From JBBIRW01 sp037441565 (GTDB taxonomy: Bacteria > Desulfobacterota > JBBIRW01): a stretch of 64,000 nt of DNA. Positions 8,551-16,602 of the stretch are shown here, piece after piece (position 1 is the first letter of the stretch; each line of letters opens with the position of its first letter). The stretch lies in assembly GCA_037441565.1 (NCBI GenBank), contig JBBIRW010000002.1:62001-126000 (forward strand), read 5' to 3'. The notes below the pieces were generated by a model that was not told the origin of the DNA, did no database searches, and was given only the letters and a program-made list of their open reading frames with translations. The position numbers and the translations under genes were made by a program.

Positions 8551-10008
8551 TCACCTCATCCTTACTGCTATATATATGTAACCTGAACCCCTCCTCACAT
8601 AAAAGAGTATTGTCTCTGAGGGTTTTGCCTTTGCCACTATATCCTTATATTCCTTGATCCTTTTGACTGGCTTATGATTTATCTCCCTTATTATATCCCC
8701 TTTTCTAAATCCTGCATCATCAGCAGGGCTTCCGGGCTCAACACCAACAACAAGCAGACCCAGCTCACCCTGCATTCCAAACTGTCTTGAAAGTTCAGGG
8801 GTTAATTCCTGAAGGCTCAGACCTAAATCCTCCTTTTTCCCCTTCTGTAAGGCAACTGGTTCCTCACGCAATTCACCTATTGTAACATGGAGGCTCATCT
8901 CTTTATTTTGCCTCAATATCTTTATTTCAACAACCTTGCCCGGTGGTGTTCTCGCAACAATAGCGGGAAGCTCATTCCATTCCTTTATAGGTATCCTGTT
9001 AAATTCGAGGATTATATCGCCTTTCATTATCCCTGCCTTTTCTGCAGGGCTTACCTCAATAATATCGGAAACAAGTGCACCCCTCGGTTTCTCAAGACCA
9101 AAAGATTTTGCCAGTTCAGGGGTAACCTTCTGTATCATCACTCCAAGCCAACCTCTTGTTACCTTTCCTTTCTCTTTGAGCTGAGGCAATATATCCTTTG
9201 CCAGATTTATGGGTATTGCAAAGCCTATTCCCTGTGCAGCAGCAATTATCGCTGTGTTAATACCAACAACCTCTCCATTCATATTAATAAGCGGACCCCC
9301 GCTATTTCCTGGATTTATTGATGCATCAGTCTGAATAAAGCTATCGTAAGGACCAAATCCAAGGGCCCTTCCCTTTGCACTCACGATACCTGCTGTGACA
9401 GTATGGCCCAGTCCATATGGATTTCCTATGGCTATTACCCACTCTCCAATCTCAAGCTTATCTGAGTCGCCAAGTGGGGCCACGGTAAGCTCCCCATGGG
9501 GATTAATCTTTATAAGTGCAAGATCGGTTTTTGCATCACTCCCTATCTTCTTTGCCTCATATTCCTCTTCATCAGAAAGTATCACTGTTATCTCTGTTGC
9601 ATTTTCAACAACATGGTTATTTGTCAGAATATACCCTTCCCTGTTTATAATCACCCCAGATCCAAGACTCCTCTGACGGAACTCCCTTCTGGGAATTTCA
9701 CCGAAGAATTTCTCCATGAACTCCTCAAAGGGATCCTTTGGACCAAACGGGGAATGGGGAAATAGTGGCTTCTCCTTGATTACCTGACTTGTGCTTATAT
9801 TAACAACAGCAGGCTTTACTCTCCTTACAAGCTCCACGAAATTAGAAAGTGATGAAGGGGGAGGGTTATCTTTAAAACTAATTTCCTTCCATAGTGGGGT
9901 CGAATTAGAACTGCCCCCTCCGAAGTATGCTGATGAAATAATATAGCCCACTGCGATAAACCCAAGGGCAATTAGCAGTTTGCCCCTGATGCCTATTTTT
10001 TTCAACAT
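8551..10008 (-). CDS. degP: Periplasmic serine protease of the DegP/HtrA (Do) family
   Basis: 485 residues. An N-terminal hydrophobic segment (about 11-29) is a signal peptide or anchor. The trypsin-like domain has the triad His132 (NNHVVENA), Asp162 (AKTDLALIK) and Ser236 (PGNSGGPL). Two PDZ domains follow (about 280-370 and 400-480), as in DegP/DegQ rather than single-PDZ DegS. It degrades or refolds damaged envelope proteins. AAGGAGG precedes the ATG. The terminator of the upstream cluster lies in the 78-base gap in front, so this gene should begin a new transcript continuing into clpB. Confidence 0.93.
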   Translation of the reverse strand: MLKKIGIRGKLLIALGFIAVGYIISSAYFGGGSSNSTPLWKEISFKDNPPPSSLSNFVELVRRVKPAVVNISTSQVIKEKPLFPHSPFGPKDPFEEFMEKFFGEIPRREFRQRSLGSGVIINREGYILTNNHVVENATEITVILSDEEEYEAKKIGSDAKTDLALIKINPHGELTVAPLGDSDKLEIGEWVIAIGNPYGLGHTVTAGIVSAKGRALGFGPYDSFIQTDASINPGNSGGPLINMNGEVVGINTAIIAAAQGIGFAIPINLAKDILPQLKEKGKVTRGWLGVMIQKVTPELAKSFGLEKPRGALVSDIIEVSPAEKAGIMKGDIILEFNRIPIKEWNELPAIVARTPPGKVVEIKILRQNKEMSLHVTIGELREEPVALQKGKKEDLGLSLQELTPELSRQFGMQGELGLLVVGVEPGSPADDAGFRKGDIIREINHKPVKRIKEYKDIVAKAKPSETILFYVRRGSGYIYIAVRMR

Positions 10009-10035
10009 ATCTCCTGCCTCCTTTTTTGCCTTATT

Positions 10036-10060
10036 AAAATTTTAAGCCCCTTTCGGGGCC
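10036..10060 (-). terminator. Rho-independent terminator after the DUF1844 gene
   Basis: On the minus strand GGCCCC-GAAA-GGGGC (10059 to 10046) forms a 5-bp GC stem with a GNRA-like tetraloop, followed by TTAAAATTTT. It is 27 bases past the stop of the DUF1844 gene and just upstream of degP, so it probably closes the long chaperone/inositol transcript. The tract is T/A mixed rather than pure T, so efficiency is uncertain. Confidence 0.65.
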
Positions 10061-10086
10061 TATTAAACCATCCTGGTGAAATCTTA

Positions 10087-10503
10087 TTATGAAGAAGCTT
10101 TAACATATTTCATACGAAGCTCATAGAGTATCCCATCTATCATCTCCTCCTCATCCTTGTTGAGATTCCCCCTGGTTTTTTCCTTTAACATAGCAATTAT
10201 ATCTATAGTCTGCTTTGCCATTGGAAGATTCTTTTCCCTTTTTCTTGTAACAGGATCAGGGATCTCACCAAGATGATACAGGGCGGAGGTGCTCAGCGAA
10301 TATATAAAGGAGGAGAAATCCACAGATGTTTCTTCTTTCCTCTCCTGCCCCTTTGTCTTTGCACTCTCTCTGATATCCCTTGCCTTTGTGCCTTTTTCTT
10401 TCAGCATCTCCTCCCTCTTTATCCTCTCCCTCTCTGCCTCATCCTGGAAAAAGAATCTTCTGTCAATAATCCTGAAGCCTTTATCCTTATCATTCTTTTC
10501 CAT
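10087..10503 (-). CDS. DUF1844 domain protein, function unknown
   Basis: 138 residues. The N-terminal ~60 residues are highly charged (Lys/Glu/Arg-rich, probably disordered). The C-terminal ~75 residues match DUF1844: VDFSSFIYSLSTSALYHLGE, then IPDPVTRKREKNLPMAKQTI and DEEEMIDGILYELRMKYV. The family is common in deltaproteobacteria and related diderms and has no established function. It is the last gene of the chaperone cluster, 21 bases after the CDP-alcohol phosphotransferase with GAGGG before its ATG, and is followed by a terminator. Confidence 0.85.
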   Translation of the reverse strand: MEKNDKDKGFRIIDRRFFFQDEAERERIKREEMLKEKGTKARDIRESAKTKGQERKEETSVDFSSFIYSLSTSALYHLGEIPDPVTRKREKNLPMAKQTIDIIAMLKEKTRGNLNKDEEEMIDGILYELRMKYVKASS

Positions 10504-10524
10504 AATTTTACCCTCATCTATATA

Positions 10525-11103
10525 TTATCCGTTTAAGACATTTTTAATATACAGAATCCTCTGAAAGGCAGTATAATTTGCAAGCAGGGCCAGTAGAAAA
10601 AGCGAGGGGATCAGAATACCAAGGAGTGAACCCGCTGAAAGAATAATTATCCTCTCAGCCCTTTCAATTAATCCAACATCACACTTTTCAATAAAGTTTT
10701 CACCCCTTGCCTTTGCATATGACGTGTTTATTGAGCCCATAAGAACAAACCCTGTAAGCACTATTCCCTCGATCCTCTGGATAAGACCAAAGTAAACACA
10801 CAATCCTGTTGCAACAGCGATTTCCGAATATCGATCGAAGATCGAGTCCATAAATGCACCGAATTTACTTTCTCTACAGCTAAATCTTGCAAGCGGACCA
10901 TCAAGGAGATCAAAAAGTCCGGAGATAGCAAGAAGCGCTCCACCCAGTTTAATATATCCTGCTCCGTAGCCCAGGCCCGAGAAAATCGCCATGACAAGGG
11001 AACATCCCGTCAGTGCATTCGGCGATATACCCATTCTGGAGAGGGGTCTTATTATGTAGATGAGAAAGCTATCGAGCTTATTCCCAAAGACAGATTTTAT
11101 CAT
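10525..11103 (-). CDS. CDP-alcohol phosphatidyltransferase, probable phosphatidylinositol-phosphate-type synthase
   Basis: 192 residues with several membrane helices. The family motif D-x2-D-G-x2-A-R-x8-G-x3-D-x3-D is complete (DLLDGPLARF, then KFGAFMDSIFDR); the Asp residues bind the divalent metals that activate the CDP-lipid. The N-terminal RPLSRMGISPNALT matches archaetidylinositol/phosphatidylinositol phosphate synthases. Ino1 immediately upstream supports inositol 1-phosphate as acceptor. An alternative is a stand-alone di-myo-inositol-phosphate phosphate synthase of the same superfamily; substrate cannot be fixed from sequence. Confidence 0.8.
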   Translation of the reverse strand: MIKSVFGNKLDSFLIYIIRPLSRMGISPNALTGCSLVMAIFSGLGYGAGYIKLGGALLAISGLFDLLDGPLARFSCRESKFGAFMDSIFDRYSEIAVATGLCVYFGLIQRIEGIVLTGFVLMGSINTSYAKARGENFIEKCDVGLIERAERIIILSAGSLLGILIPSLFLLALLANYTAFQRILYIKNVLNG

Positions 11104-11145
11104 CCGTAATCTCCTTTTCCATCCGAAAAGGATGTCCTGCCTTTA

Positions 11146-12255
11146 TTATCTCTCTATCTCACCCTTTATAAATGCATCTACCAATTTGATCGCCTCCTCA
11201 TCGTCCATTTGAACTGGGGGTCTTTTCATTGCATAGGCTGATGCTGCTTTCAAAACCCCTCCAATTTTTCGATCAATAGCAATCTTACAGAGCCTTATCG
11301 CATCGAGAACAACAGCAGCACTGTTCGGAGAATCCTCAACGGAAAGCTTTACATCAATCTCAACAGGAATACCACCAAATCCTCTACCTTCGATCCTTAA
11401 AAAACATATCTTGTTATCCTTCAACCAGGGAACAAAATCTGATGGGCCGATATGAATGTTTTCATCCACAATCTTTTCATTAATTATGGATTGAATGGCT
11501 TCGGTTTTGGATATCTTCTTAGACTTAAGCCTTCTCCTCTCCATCATATTAAGAAAATCTGTATTTCCACCCACATTAAGCTGATACAGCCTGTCAATCT
11601 TAATACCCCTCATTTTGAATAACTTAACAAGTGCCCTGTTCAATATAGTTGCTCCAAGCTGCGACTTTATGTCATCCCCTATTAGAGGTACACCTTTTTG
11701 CTCAAACCTTTTGCTCCATTTTTCATTGGATGCGACAAAAACAGGGATACAATTTATAAAAGCAACCGATTCTTTGAGGCAGCATTCAGCATAAAATCCT
11801 GTCGCCTTTTCAGATCCAACAGGGAGGAAATTAACAACTATTTCCGCCCCTGAATCTCTAAGAACCTTTCTCACATCACATGGTTTCTTGTTAGAAATAA
11901 TAAAGGTCTTCTCCGGATGAAAATCTTTCATATGTGCGGATACACTATCAAAAACTTCTCCCATCTCAACTATGACATCTGATGGTGGAATTTCTTCTAC
12001 AATCCTTTTTGTGCAATTGGGAGGAGAAAATATGGCTTCATTAATGGGTTCCCCAACCTTCCTCTCATCTATATCAAAGGCAGCAACAACCCTGATATCT
12101 CCAACCCTGTATCCCCCGATATCCTCATGAATAAGTCCTATCGTTCTTTCACACCCTGCTTCATTTTCACGTCTTCTTCCATACAGGTATATCCCCTGAA
12201 TCAATGAACTCGCACAGTTGCCCACCCCCACTATTGCTATTCTTATCTCTCCCAT
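11146..12255 (-). CDS. ino1: myo-Inositol-1-phosphate synthase
   Basis: 369 residues, the short archaeal/actinobacterial form (eukaryotic forms exceed 500). It converts glucose 6-phosphate to inositol 1-phosphate using NAD. The Rossmann start is IRIAIVGVGNCASSLIQGI. The catalytic core includes VGDDIKSQLGATILNR-like sequence (LIGDDIKSQLGATILNRAL) and LYQLNVGGNTDFLNM, then SKTEAI and IHIGPSDFVPWLKDNK. It lies 42 bases before the CDP-alcohol phosphotransferase and 20 after the ClpC-like gene, placing inositol metabolism inside a heat-shock cluster. Confidence 0.95.
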   Translation of the reverse strand: MGEIRIAIVGVGNCASSLIQGIYLYGRRRENEAGCERTIGLIHEDIGGYRVGDIRVVAAFDIDERKVGEPINEAIFSPPNCTKRIVEEIPPSDVIVEMGEVFDSVSAHMKDFHPEKTFIISNKKPCDVRKVLRDSGAEIVVNFLPVGSEKATGFYAECCLKESVAFINCIPVFVASNEKWSKRFEQKGVPLIGDDIKSQLGATILNRALVKLFKMRGIKIDRLYQLNVGGNTDFLNMMERRRLKSKKISKTEAIQSIINEKIVDENIHIGPSDFVPWLKDNKICFLRIEGRGFGGIPVEIDVKLSVEDSPNSAAVVLDAIRLCKIAIDRKIGGVLKAASAYAMKRPPVQMDDEEAIKLVDAFIKGEIER

Positions 12256-12275
12256 GGTGAAAAACCGACTTAGAT

Positions 12276-14528
12276 TTAATTCCAGGTTACAACTATATCT
12301 GAATCCCTGCCATCGATCAGGAATGAATTACCATCCTTCCAGTGAAGTGTAATAGGAACCTTTACAAGCTCATCTATCGTTCTCTTGAGAAATCTTGCTC
12401 CATACTTCATGCTATATCCACGGCTAACAAGAACCTCCAGTGCCTGCTCTGTCCATTTCATCTCTTTTCCATATGAATGCATGGAAGAGTTTATCTTCTC
12501 AAGATACATCCGAGCTATTTCCTTCACCTCTTCCTTCTTAAGAGGTGAAAACACAACTATCTCATCTATCCTGTTTATAAATTCAGGAGAGAAGTTCGCC
12601 TCTACCTCCCTCATCACTGCCTGTTTCAATACCTTAAAATCTGCCTCCTCCGCCATAAAGCCGAGAGGTTTTGTATACTTCTTGAATTCATCCGAACCAA
12701 GGTTGGAGGTCATGATTATAATGGCATCACTGAAGTATACCCTTTTCCCCCTTCCATCGGTAAGGAACCCTTCATCAAAAACCTGGAGGAAAAGGGTATG
12801 GACAAAGGGGTGTGCCTTTTCAATCTCATCAAGAAGGACAACGGTATAGGGATTATTCCTCATCGCCTCGGTAAGTATACCACCCCTTTCGGACCCCACG
12901 ATACCTCTCGGCATCCCTATCAATTTGTCCACGCTGATTGAATCCTTATACTCACTCATATCAAGCCTTACCATCCTGTCCTCATCACCAAAGAGGAATT
13001 CAGCAAGTGCCTTTGCCATCTCTGTTTTACCGACACCAGTAGGACCGAGAAACAGGAGAACACCATCAGGTTTACTGAACCTCTCCTTCAGCGGTCCCTT
13101 ATTTACCCTCAGACATCTTGCAAGCGCTTCTATTGCTTCCCTCTGGCCCACAACCCTTCTGGCGAGTGATGCTTCGAGATCCTTAAATTTGTCCGAGACA
13201 TCGCGCACAACCATTTCTCTCGGCACCCCGGAACTCTCGCTTATCACATCAATTATTTCACCAGGTGTTACTATATGATCCTCCTTATAAAGCTCTGCCT
13301 TGACACAGGATGTATCAAGCCAGCTTATCACCTTATCAGGTAGCCTGAGACCCCTCATATACCTCTTTGACATTTCAAGGGCTGTTTCAAGTGATGAATC
13401 CTCTATCTTTACATTGTAAATACCCTCAAACCTGCTCTTAAGGCCATAAATTATGCTTCTCGTCTCTTCAATCGTTGGCTCTTTAACATACACCACCCTG
13501 AATCTCCTTGCCAGCGCCTCATCCTCTGCAATGTACTCCTTGTATTCTGCAGTTGTTGTTGCACCGATTATCTGCACCTCACCCCTTGCAAGTGCACTCT
13601 TGAAAATATTTGCTGCATCAGATGGAACACCGAGAGCACTACCGGCACCTATCAAGGAATGTGCCTCGTCAATGAAAAGTATTATGTTTTTCCTTTCCTT
13701 TACCTCATTTATTATCTTTTCAATCCTATCCTCAAACATACCTCTGAATACAGTTCCCGCAACAACGGTGTTCATCTGAAGATTAACAATCTGATAGGAC
13801 CTCAATCTTTTTGGAACCCTGTGGGGTTCAAGTTCTATCCTCTGGGCAAGCCCTTCAACAATTGCAGTTTTACCAACACCTGCCTCACCAATTAACATTA
13901 CAGAATTAGCCCTCTCCCTATGACATAGTATCTCTATTATCTGATCTATCTCCTTATCCCTTCCGATAATGGGTGTTAGCTTCCCCAGTCGAGCAAGTTT
14001 GTTTAAATTTACTCCAAAGTTCTTCAATGTGGGCGGCAGTTCGTATTTCCTCTTGAATTCTTCTGCCCTCTCCAGTCTATTTCTCATTTCCTGCATTATT
14101 CTTTCAGCAACAACCTCGGGCGAGATGCCAAGTTCTCTTAATATCCTCACAGGAGGTGATTGATATTCCCTTAATATGGCGATAGCTATATCTGTCGCTT
14201 CTATAACATCCCTTCCCGTTCTCTGGGCTATATCCCATGCATTCTTGAATACCATCTTTGTTGCAGGGGGTATCTTCATGCTTACCCCCAGATACTGCCG
14301 AGGACTATTTAGATACTCAGAGAGGGCATCCCTCACCCTTTCGATATTAATGTTGAATTCCCTGAATATCTCATCGAGTATACTTTTCTCAACCTCTGTA
14401 AGTGCCCAGAAAAGGTGTTCCACCCCGAGATAATAGTGCTGTCTCCTCTGAGACTCTTCCAGTGCAGATGTCAAAAGCTTATGTGCTGATTCGGACAATC
14501 TCTCTTTATAATTGGTAAGGTCAAGCAT
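12276..14528 (-). CDS. ClpA/ClpC-like AAA+ unfoldase
   Basis: 750 residues. Order: Clp N-terminal repeat domain (1-145), NBD1 with Walker A GEAGVGKT (214-221) and Walker B ILFIDEAH, a short linker with no ClpB/ClpC-style middle domain (NBD1 small domain runs straight to VVGQREAIE at about 459), and NBD2 with GPTGVGKT (495-502) and VLLDEIEKAH. An LGF tripeptide at 622-624 occupies the ClpP-docking loop position, so it is probably the unfoldase of a Clp protease, closer to ClpA in architecture. No clpP or clpS lies in this window. It sits between htpX and ino1. Confidence 0.85.
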   Translation of the reverse strand: MLDLTNYKERLSESAHKLLTSALEESQRRQHYYLGVEHLFWALTEVEKSILDEIFREFNINIERVRDALSEYLNSPRQYLGVSMKIPPATKMVFKNAWDIAQRTGRDVIEATDIAIAILREYQSPPVRILRELGISPEVVAERIMQEMRNRLERAEEFKRKYELPPTLKNFGVNLNKLARLGKLTPIIGRDKEIDQIIEILCHRERANSVMLIGEAGVGKTAIVEGLAQRIELEPHRVPKRLRSYQIVNLQMNTVVAGTVFRGMFEDRIEKIINEVKERKNIILFIDEAHSLIGAGSALGVPSDAANIFKSALARGEVQIIGATTTAEYKEYIAEDEALARRFRVVYVKEPTIEETRSIIYGLKSRFEGIYNVKIEDSSLETALEMSKRYMRGLRLPDKVISWLDTSCVKAELYKEDHIVTPGEIIDVISESSGVPREMVVRDVSDKFKDLEASLARRVVGQREAIEALARCLRVNKGPLKERFSKPDGVLLFLGPTGVGKTEMAKALAEFLFGDEDRMVRLDMSEYKDSISVDKLIGMPRGIVGSERGGILTEAMRNNPYTVVLLDEIEKAHPFVHTLFLQVFDEGFLTDGRGKRVYFSDAIIIMTSNLGSDEFKKYTKPLGFMAEEADFKVLKQAVMREVEANFSPEFINRIDEIVVFSPLKKEEVKEIARMYLEKINSSMHSYGKEMKWTEQALEVLVSRGYSMKYGARFLKRTIDELVKVPITLHWKDGNSFLIDGRDSDIVVTWN

Positions 14529-14559
14529 CGAATCTGATCTCTCCTTATATTAATTTTTT

Positions 14560-15414
14560 TCACCAGTATGAGGGGCTCATCCTCTTCAGTCTCTCGATCC
14601 TTTCCCTGATTGGTGGATGCGTGCTGAAAAGTTTCATGAATGTTTCTGCTGATAGCGGATTAACAATAAACATATGTGCAGTTGCCGGATTGGAAGACAT
14701 GGGAATTCTACTTGCTGCATATTCAAGCTTCTCAAGTGCACTTGCAAGACCATAAGGATTCCCTGAAATCCTTGCCCCTGTTGAGTCAGCAAGAAACTCC
14801 CTTGATCGTGAAATGGCAAGCTGTATGAGAAGTGCCGCAATTGGTGCAACTATTGCAAGGAAAAGCAGTTCAAGAAGACCACCTCCCTCTTCATCATCCC
14901 TTCTTCCAATTCCGAATATAGCTGCAAATCTTGCCATGTCTGCAATTATCATTATCGCACCTGCAATGGTTGCAGCAATTGTCGCAACAAGAATATCCCT
15001 GTTCCTTATATGAGAAAGCTCATGGGCTATAACACCTTCAAGCTCTTCCCTGTTGAGCAATCTTAATATCCCATGAGTCAATGCCACAGCTGCATGTTTC
15101 GGATTTCTGCCTGTGGCAAATGCATTGGGTGAATCTGAAGGGATGAGATATATCCTTGGCATAGGAAGTCCGGCCCTCAAACACAACTTCTCCACAATAT
15201 CATAAACAACAGGGAGTTCATCCTTATGCACCTGCTTTGCACCATACATAGCAAGGACTATACGATCGGAAAACCAGTATGCCCCTGCATTCATCAGAAT
15301 TGCAAACATGAGTGCTACTACCATCCCTTGTGATCCCGCAAGCATTTTTCCGATAACAAGGAGTAATCCTGTTAATGCACCAAGGAATAATACTGTTTTG
15401 ATCTGGTTTCCCAT
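14560..15414 (-). CDS. htpX: HtpX membrane zinc metalloprotease
   Basis: 284 residues, M48 family. Two hydrophobic segments near the N-terminus (about 8-25 and 30-48) and two around 150-200 anchor it in the inner membrane. The zinc site is VIAHELSHIRNRD (HExxH) with the distal Glu in SREFLADSTGAR. It cleaves damaged membrane proteins and is heat or envelope-stress induced in other bacteria. GGGAGG precedes the ATG. It lies 12 bases after dnaJ, consistent with the same transcript. Confidence 0.95.
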   Translation of the reverse strand: MGNQIKTVLFLGALTGLLLVIGKMLAGSQGMVVALMFAILMNAGAYWFSDRIVLAMYGAKQVHKDELPVVYDIVEKLCLRAGLPMPRIYLIPSDSPNAFATGRNPKHAAVALTHGILRLLNREELEGVIAHELSHIRNRDILVATIAATIAGAIMIIADMARFAAIFGIGRRDDEEGGGLLELLFLAIVAPIAALLIQLAISRSREFLADSTGARISGNPYGLASALEKLEYAASRIPMSSNPATAHMFIVNPLSAETFMKLFSTHPPIRERIERLKRMSPSYW

Positions 15415-15426
15415 AAATTTCCTCCC

Positions 15427-16542
15427 TTAATATTTTATGTTTACCCTTGGGTTATAGGGATATGTTCTTTCTAACTCCCTGAAAAGTTCCCTCATTCTCT
15501 CATCCTTAATAGGTGGAACAACGATTTTTACTGTCACGAGCTGATCGCCTCTTCTGCCACTACTCAGATTCACAAAACCCTTACCTTTTAATCTGAAAAT
15601 CTGCCCGCTCTGGGTACCAGGTGGAATACTCATGGTTACGGCCCCTTCAAGTGTTGGCACATCGATTTTTGCACCAAGGGCAGCTTCCGTAATAGTAATT
15701 GGTATTTCACAATGAACATTTTCTCCCCTTCTTTCAAAGAACGGGTGAGCCCTTATCTTTGTTGTTATGTAAAGATCACCAGTAGTTCCGCCCTTTCTTC
15801 CAGCATTTCCCTTTCCTGCAACCCTTACCTGGGAACCATTATCAACACCTGCGGGGATCTTTACTGTTATCATCTCCTTTTTGCGAACAGTTCCACTGCC
15901 CCCGCATCTATAACAGGAACTTGAATATATCCAACCTCTTCCCTGACACGAGGGACAGATCTGTGTTCTTGAGAATATAGAACCAGCAGATATTCTTCCC
16001 CTCCCTCCACAATTAACACATAACCTGCGATCACCCTCCCTTGCCCCATATCCATTGCATTCCTTACATTCAACTTCCCTTTCTATAGTGAGATCAACAC
16101 TTTTTCCCCTGAATGCATCGATTAGATCAAGTTCAATCTGATAGTGGAGATCGCTTCCCCTCTGGGCTCCTGCGGGTTGTCTCTTTGTCCCAAAGATCTC
16201 GCTGAATATATCACCGAAATCACCAAATGCATCCTCAAAATTTATTTTTATATCACCAAAATCAAAACCCCCGAATCCGCTACTTCCCGCTCCATATTGA
16301 TATGCACCGGCTCCCTCTCTGAATGCACTATGTCCATATAGATCATACTTCCTCCTCTTCTCCGGATCGCTCAGGACCTGATATGCCTCATTGATCTCCT
16401 TAAATTTCAACTCCGCTTCTTTATTGCCAGGATTCATATCAGGGTGATACTGACGCGCAAGCCTCCTGTATGCCTTCTTTATCTCTTCATCTGTGGCATT
16501 TCTGCTTACGCCAAGAATTTCGTAATAATCCTTTGCCTGCAT
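15427..16542 (-). CDS. dnaJ: Chaperone protein DnaJ
   Basis: 371 residues, full type I DnaJ: J domain with HPD in RQYHPDMNPG (about 33-40), Gly/Phe-rich segment (about 75-110), zinc region with four CxxCxGxG repeats (CKECNGYG, CVNCGGRG, CPSCQGRG, CYRCGGSG) and two beta-barrel C-terminal domains. It delivers substrates to DnaK and stimulates its ATPase. It follows dnaK by 60 bases; no grpE lies between them or elsewhere in the window. The ribosome-binding site in front of the chosen ATG is weak. Confidence 0.97.
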   Translation of the reverse strand: MQAKDYYEILGVSRNATDEEIKKAYRRLARQYHPDMNPGNKEAELKFKEINEAYQVLSDPEKRRKYDLYGHSAFREGAGAYQYGAGSSGFGGFDFGDIKINFEDAFGDFGDIFSEIFGTKRQPAGAQRGSDLHYQIELDLIDAFRGKSVDLTIEREVECKECNGYGAREGDRRLCVNCGGRGRISAGSIFSRTQICPSCQGRGWIYSSSCYRCGGSGTVRKKEMITVKIPAGVDNGSQVRVAGKGNAGRKGGTTGDLYITTKIRAHPFFERRGENVHCEIPITITEAALGAKIDVPTLEGAVTMSIPPGTQSGQIFRLKGKGFVNLSSGRRGDQLVTVKIVVPPIKDERMRELFRELERTYPYNPRVNIKY

Positions 16543-16602
16543 TTTCTAAATAATACTATCACAGTGTATATTAAAATAGAAGTTGTAATAGATCCCGCCT
16601 TT

